Positions 24,414 to 32,008 of a stretch of 64,000 bases of DNA are shown in pieces. The position numbers and the translations under genes are program-made. Source of the stretch: VXYL01 sp965199945. GTDB taxonomy: Bacteria > Pseudomonadota > Gammaproteobacteria > Pseudomonadales > Azotimanducaceae. The first letter of the stretch is position 1; the number at the start of each line of letters is the position of its first letter. The notes under the pieces are model-generated. The model saw only the letters and a list, made by a program, of their open reading frames with translations. It made no database searches and was not told where the DNA came from. The stretch is from assembly GCA_965199945.1 (NCBI GenBank), contig OZ241354.1:2604001-2668000 (forward strand), written 5' to 3'.

Positions 24414-25840
24414 GATCCAGACTCTGTCCCCAACCTCCACAGCTCGTCTTGAAGTGGTGTTCGTCCGTTCTCGGGGGGCAGCAAGTAGGATTGCAGGGCG
24501 ATTTCCGCGACGCCCGGGGTTTCTTTTCCGCTCCGCCAGGTGCGCAAGCATGGCTGGCATGCGAGCGGTTCGACGACGCCTAGCTTGTCGTGTTTTCTCG
24601 CTGTGTTCCTGGCGAGCACCAGGTCGTCCGAACGCTGCAACTGCACGAAATGCGGCGAGTGGGTTGCGACCACCACCTGACGCAACGGGTTGTCGCCGCC
24701 CACGGGTTCGTGAGCATCGACAGCGATGTCCTGCAGCAGCAGATTCATCGCCTCGAGGTTCGCCGGGTGGATGCCGTTCTCCGGCTCTTCCATGCAGAAC
24801 AGCCCCGACTCCGACGCGCCTTCGGCCAACGCGGCCAAGGTGAGAAACCGCAACGTGCCATCGGAGATCGAATTGGCGGCCAAACGCAAGCCGGAACGCT
24901 CCTCCACTTCCAAAGAGAGCAACTGCCGCACGTCGTCCTGGCGAACCCGCACCGCGTTCACCGGCACGAGATCGGAGAGCCGGCTGGCGATGGTCGCCAG
25001 CCCTTGCGAAACAGCAGCGCTGGATTCGTCTGCCGCGCCAATGTGTTGCAATGTCGCCGGAATGTGCGCCCCGTTTGCGGCGATGCCGGGCACTTGCGTA
25101 TAGGGATCCGGGCGGCGCATTGCGCGAGGCTCCAGCGCGAGGACGCGCCAGCTGCGCATCTCCTGTCGCGCCGCAAGGATCGTCGGCGTTGCGGTGGTGT
25201 TTTCGGTGCCGATGATGGTGCGCACGGCCCCGGCCGCCGGAGCGGGCCGGCCGCGTCCCCGGGAACCGCCATCCTGATGCACGAGAATGACCGCTTCGGC
25301 GCCTTCGTCCTTGGTCGTCTCGATGTAGGGGCCGCTGAAACGTCGATTGAACACCACGCGATCGCGGAAGTTCGCCTTGTGGTGCGGAAATCGCAAGTGG
25401 TTGCGCGCATCCCCCACGGTGATGTGGCGCAGTTCCTCGCGTTCGAGAACCAACCCGCCGAAGGGGCCAATGGCCGTGGACGGCTCCTGATAGCGGAATC
25501 CCACCTCGTAGCGAAGGAAGGTGGACGTGGACTTCGCCGGCCTGCCGAAATCGTCCGACACGTCCTTGGGCACGATCATCTCGGCGGCGAGTTGAAATCG
25601 ATCCTGCCGCTCGTCTTTAGCGGCGAAAAAGACGTCCGCCAAGTCTCCGGATTCTTCGCTGCGAACGCGCAACGCCGCGTCGTTCATCGTGTGCTCGGTG
25701 AGCAGCGCGAGGAAGCGGATGGCGTCGAAGACATTGGATTTGCCAACCCCGTTCGGCCCCGCGATGCAGGTGTAGGGGCCGAAGTCGAGGGCGAAGTCGA
25801 CCAGGTTCTTGAATCCGTTTGCTTCGAGGCGCGTCAGCAT
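24410..25840 (-). CDS. AAA-family ATPase, module C
   Basis: A 476-residue ABC-type ATPase starting MLTRLEANGFKNLVDF. IAGPNGVGKSNVFDAI near 27-42 is Walker A, NSISDGTLRFLTLAAL the signature region, LFCMEEPENGIHPANL Walker B, and VVVATHSPHFVQLQ the switch His. The central insert (about 90-300) is longer than in modules A and B and probably forms the coiled-coil or sensor region. It is most like RecF/OLD-family ATPases of defence pairs. It points towards module B, so the two modules are convergent. Confidence 0.88.
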   Translation of the reverse strand: MLTRLEANGFKNLVDFALDFGPYTCIAGPNGVGKSNVFDAIRFLALLTEHTMNDAALRVRSEESGDLADVFFAAKDERQDRFQLAAEMIVPKDVSDDFGRPAKSTSTFLRYEVGFRYQEPSTAIGPFGGLVLEREELRHITVGDARNHLRFPHHKANFRDRVVFNRRFSGPYIETTKDEGAEAVILVHQDGGSRGRGRPAPAAGAVRTIIGTENTTATPTILAARQEMRSWRVLALEPRAMRRPDPYTQVPGIAANGAHIPATLQHIGAADESSAAVSQGLATIASRLSDLVPVNAVRVRQDDVRQLLSLEVEERSGLRLAANSISDGTLRFLTLAALAEGASESGLFCMEEPENGIHPANLEAMNLLLQDIAVDAHEPVGGDNPLRQVVVATHSPHFVQLQRSDDLVLARNTARKHDKLGVVEPLACQPCLRTWRSGKETPGVAEIALQSYLLPPENGRTPLQDELWRLGTESGS

Positions 25841-25982
25841 GATGGGGTATCGCGCTCGGCTGGTCCACGAGTGGATCGGGCTCGTGGGGCTTGGGACGGA
25901 TGTCCGGTCTCAAGATCAGCCGACGCGTGGCCCCAGGGCACTGCCTGTGCCAACGCCGGCCAACCTCCCAAGCGCCTCTTGC

Positions 25983-27074
25983 TCACCCCGCGGATTGCGC
26001 CGCCGCCACGACCTCCTGCATCCCTTCCCACTCGTCCCACTGGTTGCAGAGGGCGTCCTTGGAGCGTTCCCAGGGGTTGTTGCCGTCCTCGTATTCCAGC
26101 CACTCGCCGCGTTGCCCGCGGTCCGGGTGGTCGCTGACGCCGTTCACCAGCTTGTCCGGCTGGCGCTTCTTGTTGCGGATGCGGAAGATCACGTTCTTGC
26201 GCGATTCCGTGCCGAGTTCGTTGCGGGTGCCGGAGTGGGGCATGTGGAAGACGGTGATGCAGGCGTCGCCGGGTTCCATGAGGATCTGCGTGGGACGCGG
26301 CCAGTACACGCCGTCCGGCGTGCTTTCGGACGTGTCGTCGATGAACTGTTCGCGCACCGCTTCGGGCAGATAGACCAGGCCGCAGCGGTTGGGCGCGTCG
26401 TAGTTCAGGCGCGGCCAGCCAGGGCCCTCCGGGCCGATGCAGCCGTTCACCGAACGCTGCCAGCGGAAGAACTTCTCGGTGACGTGGTGGGCGCCCTTAA
26501 GCAGCGCGGTTTGGCCGCAGCCTTCGCGGGTCTGGTCGTTCAGGCAGACGAAGACGAACGCGGTGAAGCTGCCCATGCCGAGGGTCATCTCCGGGTCCTC
26601 GAACAGCGGCACGCTGTTGTGGCCCATCACGTCGGCGCTGCGGCCGAGATCGCCCTTGGGGCCGGAGGCGATGTAGCGGCGGTAGATGGCGTCTTCGCTG
26701 CCCTCCTGCACCTCCTGCGGCACGCCGATCGTACACAGCCCGTCCATGTGCGATTCCGCCGCGAAGTAGGGCTGGTCCTTCTCCCGATAGCCGAGATTGT
26801 TGAAGCGGTCGCTGGGCTTGCGCACCGGCATGAAGCCCACTTGGCAGACGATGGGCGGATCGAACTGCCCCATCGCCTCGTGCAGGATCGGCGTGATGGA
26901 CGAGGCGTTCACCAGGTCCGTCATCGGCGTCTTGCGCCCCGAGTAGTCGCCCTTCTCGGTGTTGGCGTGGCAATCGAGGGCCGCGTCCACAATGCTCTGC
27001 GAAACGGCGTTCTTCACCACGATGTAGCCGTCGCGGTAGAGGGCCTGCTTCTGTTCCAAGGTCAGTGTCGTCAA
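25983..27074 (-). CDS. phytanoyl-CoA dioxygenase (PhyH) family protein
   Basis: A 363-residue Fe(II)/2-oxoglutarate oxygenase. The N-terminus LTLEQKQALYRDGYIVVKNAV is typical of PhyH proteins. AESHMDGLC gives His-x-Asp, the distal His lies in VFHMPHSGTRN, and a nearby Arg would bind 2-oxoglutarate. The frame is open far upstream, but the TTG at 27074 has caggaga five bases before it and matches the family start. The family hydroxylates varied small molecules; the substrate here is unknown. It follows an ankyrin-repeat gene by 41 bp on the same strand. Confidence 0.85.
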   Translation of the reverse strand: MTTLTLEQKQALYRDGYIVVKNAVSQSIVDAALDCHANTEKGDYSGRKTPMTDLVNASSITPILHEAMGQFDPPIVCQVGFMPVRKPSDRFNNLGYREKDQPYFAAESHMDGLCTIGVPQEVQEGSEDAIYRRYIASGPKGDLGRSADVMGHNSVPLFEDPEMTLGMGSFTAFVFVCLNDQTREGCGQTALLKGAHHVTEKFFRWQRSVNGCIGPEGPGWPRLNYDAPNRCGLVYLPEAVREQFIDDTSESTPDGVYWPRPTQILMEPGDACITVFHMPHSGTRNELGTESRKNVIFRIRNKKRQPDKLVNGVSDHPDRGQRGEWLEYEDGNNPWERSKDALCNQWDEWEGMQEVVAAAQSAG

Positions 27075-27115
27075 GGGAATCTCCTGTGCGTCGTTTGCCT
27101 GTGCGAAGACTTGCG

Positions 27116-28273
27116 TCAAGCCCGCGCCTTGTAGTGTTTCGCCTCCTTGCGGGCGATGGCGAAGGCGGTCTTGCCGCGCTTGTTCGTGATGCTCGGATCG
27201 GCGCCGGCGGCGAGCAGCGCCTCCACCGCGGCGACGCGGCCTTCGTAGGTGGCCCGGTGCAGCGGCGTGCGGCCCTTTCCATCCTGGGCGTTCAAGTCGG
27301 CGCCGTACTCGGCGAGCAAGCGTATCGCCTCTTCCTGGCGCGGATTGTCGGGCCCGGCGCCGTGATGCGACATGGCGCCTTCGGCAGCCAAGTGCAGGGC
27401 GGTGCGTCGCGCCTTGTTGCGGGCGTTGGCTTCGGCGCCGTTCTCCAGCAGCAGCGCAAGGCATTGCAGCGCCCCGGCGCGGGCGGCCCAGTGCAATGCC
27501 GTCATGCCGTAGGGGTCGGCGGCAAGCGGGGTCTCCGGTGCCGCGTCGATCAACGCGCGCAGCCGCTCGGCGTCGTCGAGGCCGGCGGCGGCGTTGGCGT
27601 CGTAGTGGGCGCCGTCTTCCAGGAGCAGCCGCGCCACTTCCAATTTGCCGGCGATGCGCTTCGGATCGCCCCAGGGTCCGGGTGCGACGGCCTCGTGCAG
27701 GGACGTCGTGCCGCGTTCGCCGTTGCCCTTGATGGCCAGCTCGTGATGCACGCGAACGCCGTGCGCGATCAGCACCTTGGCAAGTTCCGGGTAGCCGCCC
27801 CAGGCCGCCCAGTACATCAGCGAGACGTTGTCCGGCCAGCCGGTGTGCGGCTTCTTCACGGAGACGGCGGTTGCATCCGCCGCGCCAGCCTTGAACGCCG
27901 CCTCCAACGTGTCCGCGGCCCCGCTGTGGCCCGCTTCGTGCAGCACGTTGTAGACGGTGTTGTCGAGGTCGAGGGTCGCGCCGTTGGCAAGGAGGAAGGA
28001 GACGGACCGGGCGCAGCCGCGTTTGGCCACGACGACTTTCAGCAGCGCGTCGCCGATGCGCTCCAGAACGCGCGGATGCTTGGCAAGCAGGGCGGCGAGC
28101 TTGTCCCCGGTTTGGGCAGCCGCGTCCATGTTCGCTTGGTCGTGGAAGCCCGCTGGGGCCGGGGCCAGCGCGGTGGCGACGAGATCCTGCTCCTCGGCAG
28201 TCAGCGTGGGCAGGTTTTCGTTGCGCAGAAACCAGTTGCCCTGGAACATCGCCAAGGCTCTCGCGCGGTTCAT
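27116..28273 (-). CDS. ankyrin-repeat protein
   Basis: A 385-residue soluble protein without an export signal. Ankyrin repeats occupy roughly residues 50-375, with clear units such as YGMTALHWAARAGALQCLALLLENGAE, RRTALHLAAEGAM and GRTPLHRATYEGRVAAVEALLAAGAD. Ankyrin proteins bind other proteins. In host-associated bacteria many are effectors, but with no export signal and a PhyH neighbour a housekeeping role is equally possible. The start ATG at 28273 (MNRARALAMF) is the first that fits; the frame upstream has no homology. It is transcribed divergently from the glutathione peroxidase gene. Confidence 0.87.
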   Translation of the reverse strand: MNRARALAMFQGNWFLRNENLPTLTAEEQDLVATALAPAPAGFHDQANMDAAAQTGDKLAALLAKHPRVLERIGDALLKVVVAKRGCARSVSFLLANGATLDLDNTVYNVLHEAGHSGAADTLEAAFKAGAADATAVSVKKPHTGWPDNVSLMYWAAWGGYPELAKVLIAHGVRVHHELAIKGNGERGTTSLHEAVAPGPWGDPKRIAGKLEVARLLLEDGAHYDANAAAGLDDAERLRALIDAAPETPLAADPYGMTALHWAARAGALQCLALLLENGAEANARNKARRTALHLAAEGAMSHHGAGPDNPRQEEAIRLLAEYGADLNAQDGKGRTPLHRATYEGRVAAVEALLAAGADPSITNKRGKTAFAIARKEAKHYKARA

Positions 28274-28346
28274 ACGGCCACCCCCCCGTGCAATGGGCCA
28301 AGCCAACGCGGCACCATGCCGGGGGCCGGCCACGCCACAGCCACTT

Positions 28347-28376
28347 GCCATGTCCGCGCGCTTGGCGGAACATGGC
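28347..28376. promoter_or_regulatory. inverted repeat between ankyrin and glutathione peroxidase genes
   Basis: The arms gccatgtccgc (28347-28357) and gcggaacatggc (28365-28376) are complementary except for one extra base, with a 7-base spacer. A tataac box follows at 28389-28394, about 23 bp before the peroxidase ATG, so the repeat covers the expected -35 region. It is a plausible operator for the peroxidase and the divergent ankyrin gene. A redox or peroxide regulator would be logical but cannot be named. Confidence 0.45.
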
Positions 28377-28416
28377 GCGACCGCATCCTATAACAGCGCA
28401 ACCACGGGAGCACGGC

Positions 28417-28887
28417 ATGGCATTCCACGACCTCACCATGGAGACCGTCACCGGCGAGCAGCTCTCCTTCGAGCAGTACAAGGGCGCCGCCTGCCTGGTC
28501 GTCAATCTCGCCAGCCAATGAGGGCTGACGCCCCAGTACGCAGGTCTGCGTACCCTTCAGGAAAGCGGCGCGGTCACCGTGCTCGGCTTCCCCTGCAACC
28601 AGTTCGGCGCCCAGGAGCCGGGCACCCACGAAGAGATCCTCGAGTTCGCCACCTCCAAGTACGACGCCAACTTCCAGATCTTCGGCAAGGTGGAGGTGAA
28701 CGGCGACGGCGCTTGCGACCTCTACAGGCACCTGAAGTCGGCGCAGCCGCGCCCGGACGGCGAAGAGGACATCGCCTGGAACTTCACCAAGTTCCTCGTC
28801 GATGGCGAGGGCGCGGTTCTGGCCCGCTACGAACCGGCGGTCACGCCGGAACAGATCGCCGAGGATCTCAAGGAACGCCTCGCGTAA
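28417..28887 (+). CDS. glutathione peroxidase, selenoprotein
   Basis: A 156-residue glutathione-peroxidase-family protein interrupted by an in-frame TGA at codon 35 (28519-28521). The TGA stands exactly where the catalytic Cys or Sec occurs: VVNLASQ-U-GLTPQYAGL. The other active-site residues follow: Gln in GFPCNQFGAQEPG and Trp/Asn in IAWNFTKFLV. Reading through gives the full family length ending at 28887. A SECIS-like hairpin lies just after the TGA. It would reduce hydroperoxides with a thiol donor. Ordinary gene callers would split or truncate it. It requires SelA/B/C/D elsewhere in the genome. Confidence 0.9.
28519..28559 (+). promoter_or_regulatory. bacterial SECIS element
   Basis: The perfect 7-bp stem gtacgca/tgcgtac (28536-28542 and 28547-28553) closes a ggtc loop at 28543-28546, about 22 bases after the TGA. 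Bacterial SECIS elements have an apical G-G-U at this distance, which SelB binds. The region around the TGA (tgaggg) can also pair with ccctt(c)a after the hairpin to lengthen the stem. The arrangement strongly supports Sec insertion. Confidence 0.85.
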
Positions 28888-28917
28888 GCCCACGTCCATC
28901 GCCAAGGAGCAACGCCC

Positions 28918-30108
28918 ATGCCAGCACTCGACGGCTTGCGCATCCTCGACATGACCCAGTACGAGGCTGGCACTTCCTGCACCCAGGCGCTCGCATGGCT
29001 CGGCGCGGACGTGGTGAAGATCGAGCGCCCCGAGGGCGGCGACCCCGGCCGCGGCCCGTCCGGCAGCGCCGAGTACTTCATGGTGTGGAACTCCAACAAG
29101 CGCAGCGTGGCCATCGACCTCGGCAGCGCCAAGGGGCGCGCGCTCCTGCTCGACATGCTGCCGCGCTACGACGTCTTCGTGGAGAACTACGGCCCGGGCG
29201 TGATGGAACGCCTAGGCCTCGACTACGCCGCCATGAAGGCCGTCAAGCCGGACCTCATCTACGCCCGCATCAAGGGCTTCGGCACCTCCGGCCCGTGGGC
29301 CGACTACAAGTGCTACGACATGGTGGCGCAGTCGGCGGCCGGCGCCTTCTCGATCACCGGCGAACCAGACGGCCCGCCGATGCGCCCGGGCCCCACCACC
29401 GGCGACGCCGGCACCGGCGTGCAGATGGCGCTCTCCATCGCCGCGGCCTACGTGCAGAAGCTGAAGACCGGCAAGGGCCAGCTGATCGAACTCTCCATGC
29501 AGGAGGCCATGACCTACTACCTGCGCACGGCCACGTCGAGCGGCAACTACGGCGAACGTGCGGCGCAGCGCCACGGCAACGGCGCCACGGCCACCATGTC
29601 GCTCTACCGCTGCAAGGGCGACGGCGCCAACGACTACGTGTTCATCATGGCCGTGACGCCGCGCATGTGGGAACACCTCTGCGCCGCCATCGGGCGCGAA
29701 GACCTGCTCGCGGACAAACGCTACGACACGCCCCGAAAACGCCACGAACAGCGCGCCGCGCTGCATCGGGAAATCGAGGCGTGGACGTTGGAGCGGGGCA
29801 AATACGAGGCCATGCGCATCCTCGCGGAAGGCGGCGTGCCGGCCAGCGCCGTGCTCGACACGAGCGACCTCTACCGCAATCCGCACCTGGTAGAGCGCGG
29901 ATTCGTCCACGAAGTCGAGCACGCCGCGGTCGGCAAGGTGAAGCTGCTCGGCTGGCCACCGCGCATGTCCGAGAGCGACGTGCCCATCAAGGCCGCCCCG
30001 CTCCTCGGCGAGCACACGCGGGAGGTGGTGGCGGCGGACCTGGGCCTCGCCCCGGCGCAAGTCGAAGCACTGGCGGAATCCGGCGTGATCGCATCGAGTC
30101 CCCGCTGA
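28918..30108 (+). CDS. class III CoA-transferase (CaiB/BaiF family)
   Basis: A 396-residue enzyme with the family start LDGLRILDMTQYEAGTSCTQALAWLGADVVKIE and FVENYGPGVMERLGLDY, which places the catalytic Asp of class III transferases after that helix (near residue 167, GDAGTGVQ). GFGTSGPW and KTGKGQ are further conserved contacts. It moves CoA between carboxylic acids, with formyl-, oxalyl-, succinyl- or carnitine-type donors in known members. The substrate cannot be told. It is 30 bp downstream of the peroxidase and likely shares its transcript. Confidence 0.93.
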   Translation: MPALDGLRILDMTQYEAGTSCTQALAWLGADVVKIERPEGGDPGRGPSGSAEYFMVWNSNKRSVAIDLGSAKGRALLLDMLPRYDVFVENYGPGVMERLGLDYAAMKAVKPDLIYARIKGFGTSGPWADYKCYDMVAQSAAGAFSITGEPDGPPMRPGPTTGDAGTGVQMALSIAAAYVQKLKTGKGQLIELSMQEAMTYYLRTATSSGNYGERAAQRHGNGATATMSLYRCKGDGANDYVFIMAVTPRMWEHLCAAIGREDLLADKRYDTPRKRHEQRAALHREIEAWTLERGKYEAMRILAEGGVPASAVLDTSDLYRNPHLVERGFVHEVEHAAVGKVKLLGWPPRMSESDVPIKAAPLLGEHTREVVAADLGLAPAQVEALAESGVIASSPR

Positions 30109-30330
30109 CGCCTCTGGCTTCTCCTCCCCGAACACGTTCGGCGCAGAGTTTCGCGCTTGCACGGCCGACCAACCTCGGTTGCAGAGTCGGGATGCGAACG
30201 CGGGAAGGGCAATGGTGGCGAAGACGCTGCCGACTGGGTGCTCGTGCCGCGAGAGACGAGAACGCCCAGCCCGCGTGAAAATGCAGCGTGCAAGCCTGCG
30301 CCGTGCGTCAGCCTCGCGGCAAACGCTGCT

Positions 30331-30954
30331 TCAGGTTCGCACGGCGGTGCCGCGGTATGTGAACGTGGCGAACTTCGGCCCCGGCAGGTAGCTCGTCGCC
30401 AGTTCGCCGATGCGGAAGCCGGCATCGGCGATCAGACGATCCGGCTGGCGGGCCAGGTGGCAGCCGCCGGCGATGCATTTCCATGCCGGCTCCAAGCGTC
30501 TCTGCCAGCGCAGCCATTTGCGGTCCGGGCTCGCGCCGTGTTCGATGAAGACGAGCAGGCCGCGCGCCTTCAGAACGCGGCGCAACTCCGCGAGCGCGCG
30601 ATGAACGTTCGGAATCGAACACAGCGTCCAAGTGCAAAGCACGGCGTCGAAGGCGCCGTTCTCGGCGGGAATCTCCTCCGCGGAAGAAGCGAGCACTTCG
30701 ACCGGAAACGGCGCTTGCGCAATGCGCGCGCTGGCCAAAGCGACGATGTCCCGCGCCGGTTCGAGGGCGTGCAGGGATTCGGGCCCCGCATCGCCGCTCG
30801 CATAGTGCTTCAGGTTGTGGCCGGTGCCGAAGCCGATTTCCAGCACGCGCCCCCGCAAGCGCGGCACATAGTAGGCCCGCAACTCGGACATGGGCTTTTG
30901 CGCGCAAGCGGCGTCGATCAGCTTCGGCAAAACATGGCGTGCGTAGAGCCCCAT
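30331..30954 (-). CDS. class I SAM-dependent methyltransferase
   Basis: A 207-residue methyltransferase. GRVLEIGFGTGHNLKHY near residues 34-50 is motif I for SAM binding, HALEPARDI motif II, and FDAVLCTWTLCSIPN near 103-117 the post-II region. RVLKARGLLVFIEHG follows. The C-terminal part is short, as in the UbiE/thiol methyltransferase-like group (METTL7-like). The substrate could be a small molecule or a lipid. It stands alone on the minus strand, 67 bp after the three-gene roadblock operon. Confidence 0.88.
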   Translation of the reverse strand: MGLYARHVLPKLIDAACAQKPMSELRAYYVPRLRGRVLEIGFGTGHNLKHYASGDAGPESLHALEPARDIVALASARIAQAPFPVEVLASSAEEIPAENGAFDAVLCTWTLCSIPNVHRALAELRRVLKARGLLVFIEHGASPDRKWLRWQRRLEPAWKCIAGGCHLARQPDRLIADAGFRIGELATSYLPGPKFATFTYRGTAVRT

Positions 30955-31021
30955 CGCGGCTCCTGCAAGACCTTGGGCCCGGTTCGAACAACATACACCA
31001 ACAAGGCCCCGAGCCCTCGGT

Positions 31022-31948
31022 CTACGAAGCGCTGCCGCGAGGGTAGTTCGACATGATCGTCTGGTCCTCGAAGACGACTTGGCGGTCGTCGAAGTAGCTG
31101 TGCCAGAAGCGCTTGTGCGCTTGGCGGGCCGACGGCTTGGCGGTCAGGCCTTCGCGGGGGAGATAGAAGACCTTGACCTGCAAGTTCGTCGCTGGCGGCT
31201 CGGCGAGCCCGAGCGCGCTGTTGCGGCGCTCGAGGCGCGTTAGGAACTCGCCGAAGTCCCAGCCCATTTGAGCGTGGTCTAGATGCGAATACCACCTGGC
31301 CTGCTGCATCATGTCGGAGAAGACGTAAAGCGTGGCGTCGCGCATCGCGTCTCCGGCCGCATCGCGGTGAAGGCTTGCGCTGATCTCGGCGAAGGCGTCG
31401 ACAAGCGGGGCGGCGCCAGCGACTTTTGGCCGGCCGGCCAGGTCGTCGATGCGCTGCTTGGTTGTCGTGCGCAATTCGCAGTAGCGCTGCGCGTCGGTGC
31501 GCAGCGTTGGGGAAACCTGTGCCGGCAGATCGGCGCAGTCGGACGCCCCGCCACGTTGATGCTTGGCTGCCGGGGCCACGAGGTCCACGTCGGCGAAGGG
31601 CTTGCAGAACCGTCCGAGCGACATTCGCGGCGCCTCCGCGAACGGCGTCAGCGCAAAGACCTCGAGCTCTTCGTCGGCGCCGAGCGCACGGCTGGTGCGC
31701 AAGAGCAGTCGGCCGGGCAGCGCGGCGTCGTCCAAGGGTTTGCGCAAGTCCACCAGGTAGACGCTGCGACGCGCAATGGCGCGCGCGTCCAGCGGACACA
31801 GTTCGGCGTCCCGCGCCAGCCGCTGGGCGGGTTCCGAGTGCGTCGCCAGCACGCTGCCGAGCGCCAGCGCCAGCAGCGCCAAGGGGATGGTCGCCAGCCG
31901 ACGGACTCGGCCCCGAGCATTGATGTTCTTGTTGACAATGGAGTTCAT
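31022..31948 (-). CDS. one-TM protein with VWA-like region, third gene of roadblock operon
   Basis: A 308-residue protein with one N-terminal membrane segment (LATIPLALLALALGSVLA, about 19-36) and a large extracytoplasmic part. SVYLVDLRKPLDD near 62-74 resembles the first strand of a von Willebrand A fold (DxxxS-like), and TLYVFSDMMQQARWYSH near 206-222 resembles its later Asp strand. Three or four Cys residues could form disulfides. I do not recognise a named family. It lies 60 bp after the ATPase gene and probably acts in the same signalling unit. Confidence 0.6.
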   Translation of the reverse strand: MNSIVNKNINARGRVRRLATIPLALLALALGSVLATHSEPAQRLARDAELCPLDARAIARRSVYLVDLRKPLDDAALPGRLLLRTSRALGADEELEVFALTPFAEAPRMSLGRFCKPFADVDLVAPAAKHQRGGASDCADLPAQVSPTLRTDAQRYCELRTTTKQRIDDLAGRPKVAGAAPLVDAFAEISASLHRDAAGDAMRDATLYVFSDMMQQARWYSHLDHAQMGWDFGEFLTRLERRNSALGLAEPPATNLQVKVFYLPREGLTAKPSARQAHKRFWHSYFDDRQVVFEDQTIMSNYPRGSAS

Positions 31949-32008
31949 TGTTTCCCTCGCCCTTCTTTCTTCTTGAATCCTTCGTTTCCCTCGGCCGCCG
32001 TGCGCCCT

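Noticed and set aside
25983..28505. Long minus-strand open frame covering both the ankyrin region and the dioxygenase
   Set aside because: Only the part from 27074 downward has homology. The upstream part is an Arg-rich shadow of the ankyrin gene, and a TTG with a good ribosome site starts the dioxygenase.
28288..28521. A short plus-strand gene ending at the TGA at 28519
   Set aside because: The TGA is at the catalytic Sec position of glutathione peroxidase and homology continues beyond it in frame, with a SECIS hairpin. It is one gene, not two.
30109..30330. Possible RNA gene or promoter in the gap after the CoA-transferase
   Set aside because: There is only a short cgaac-N2-gttcg palindrome; no tRNA-like fold or conserved box is visible.
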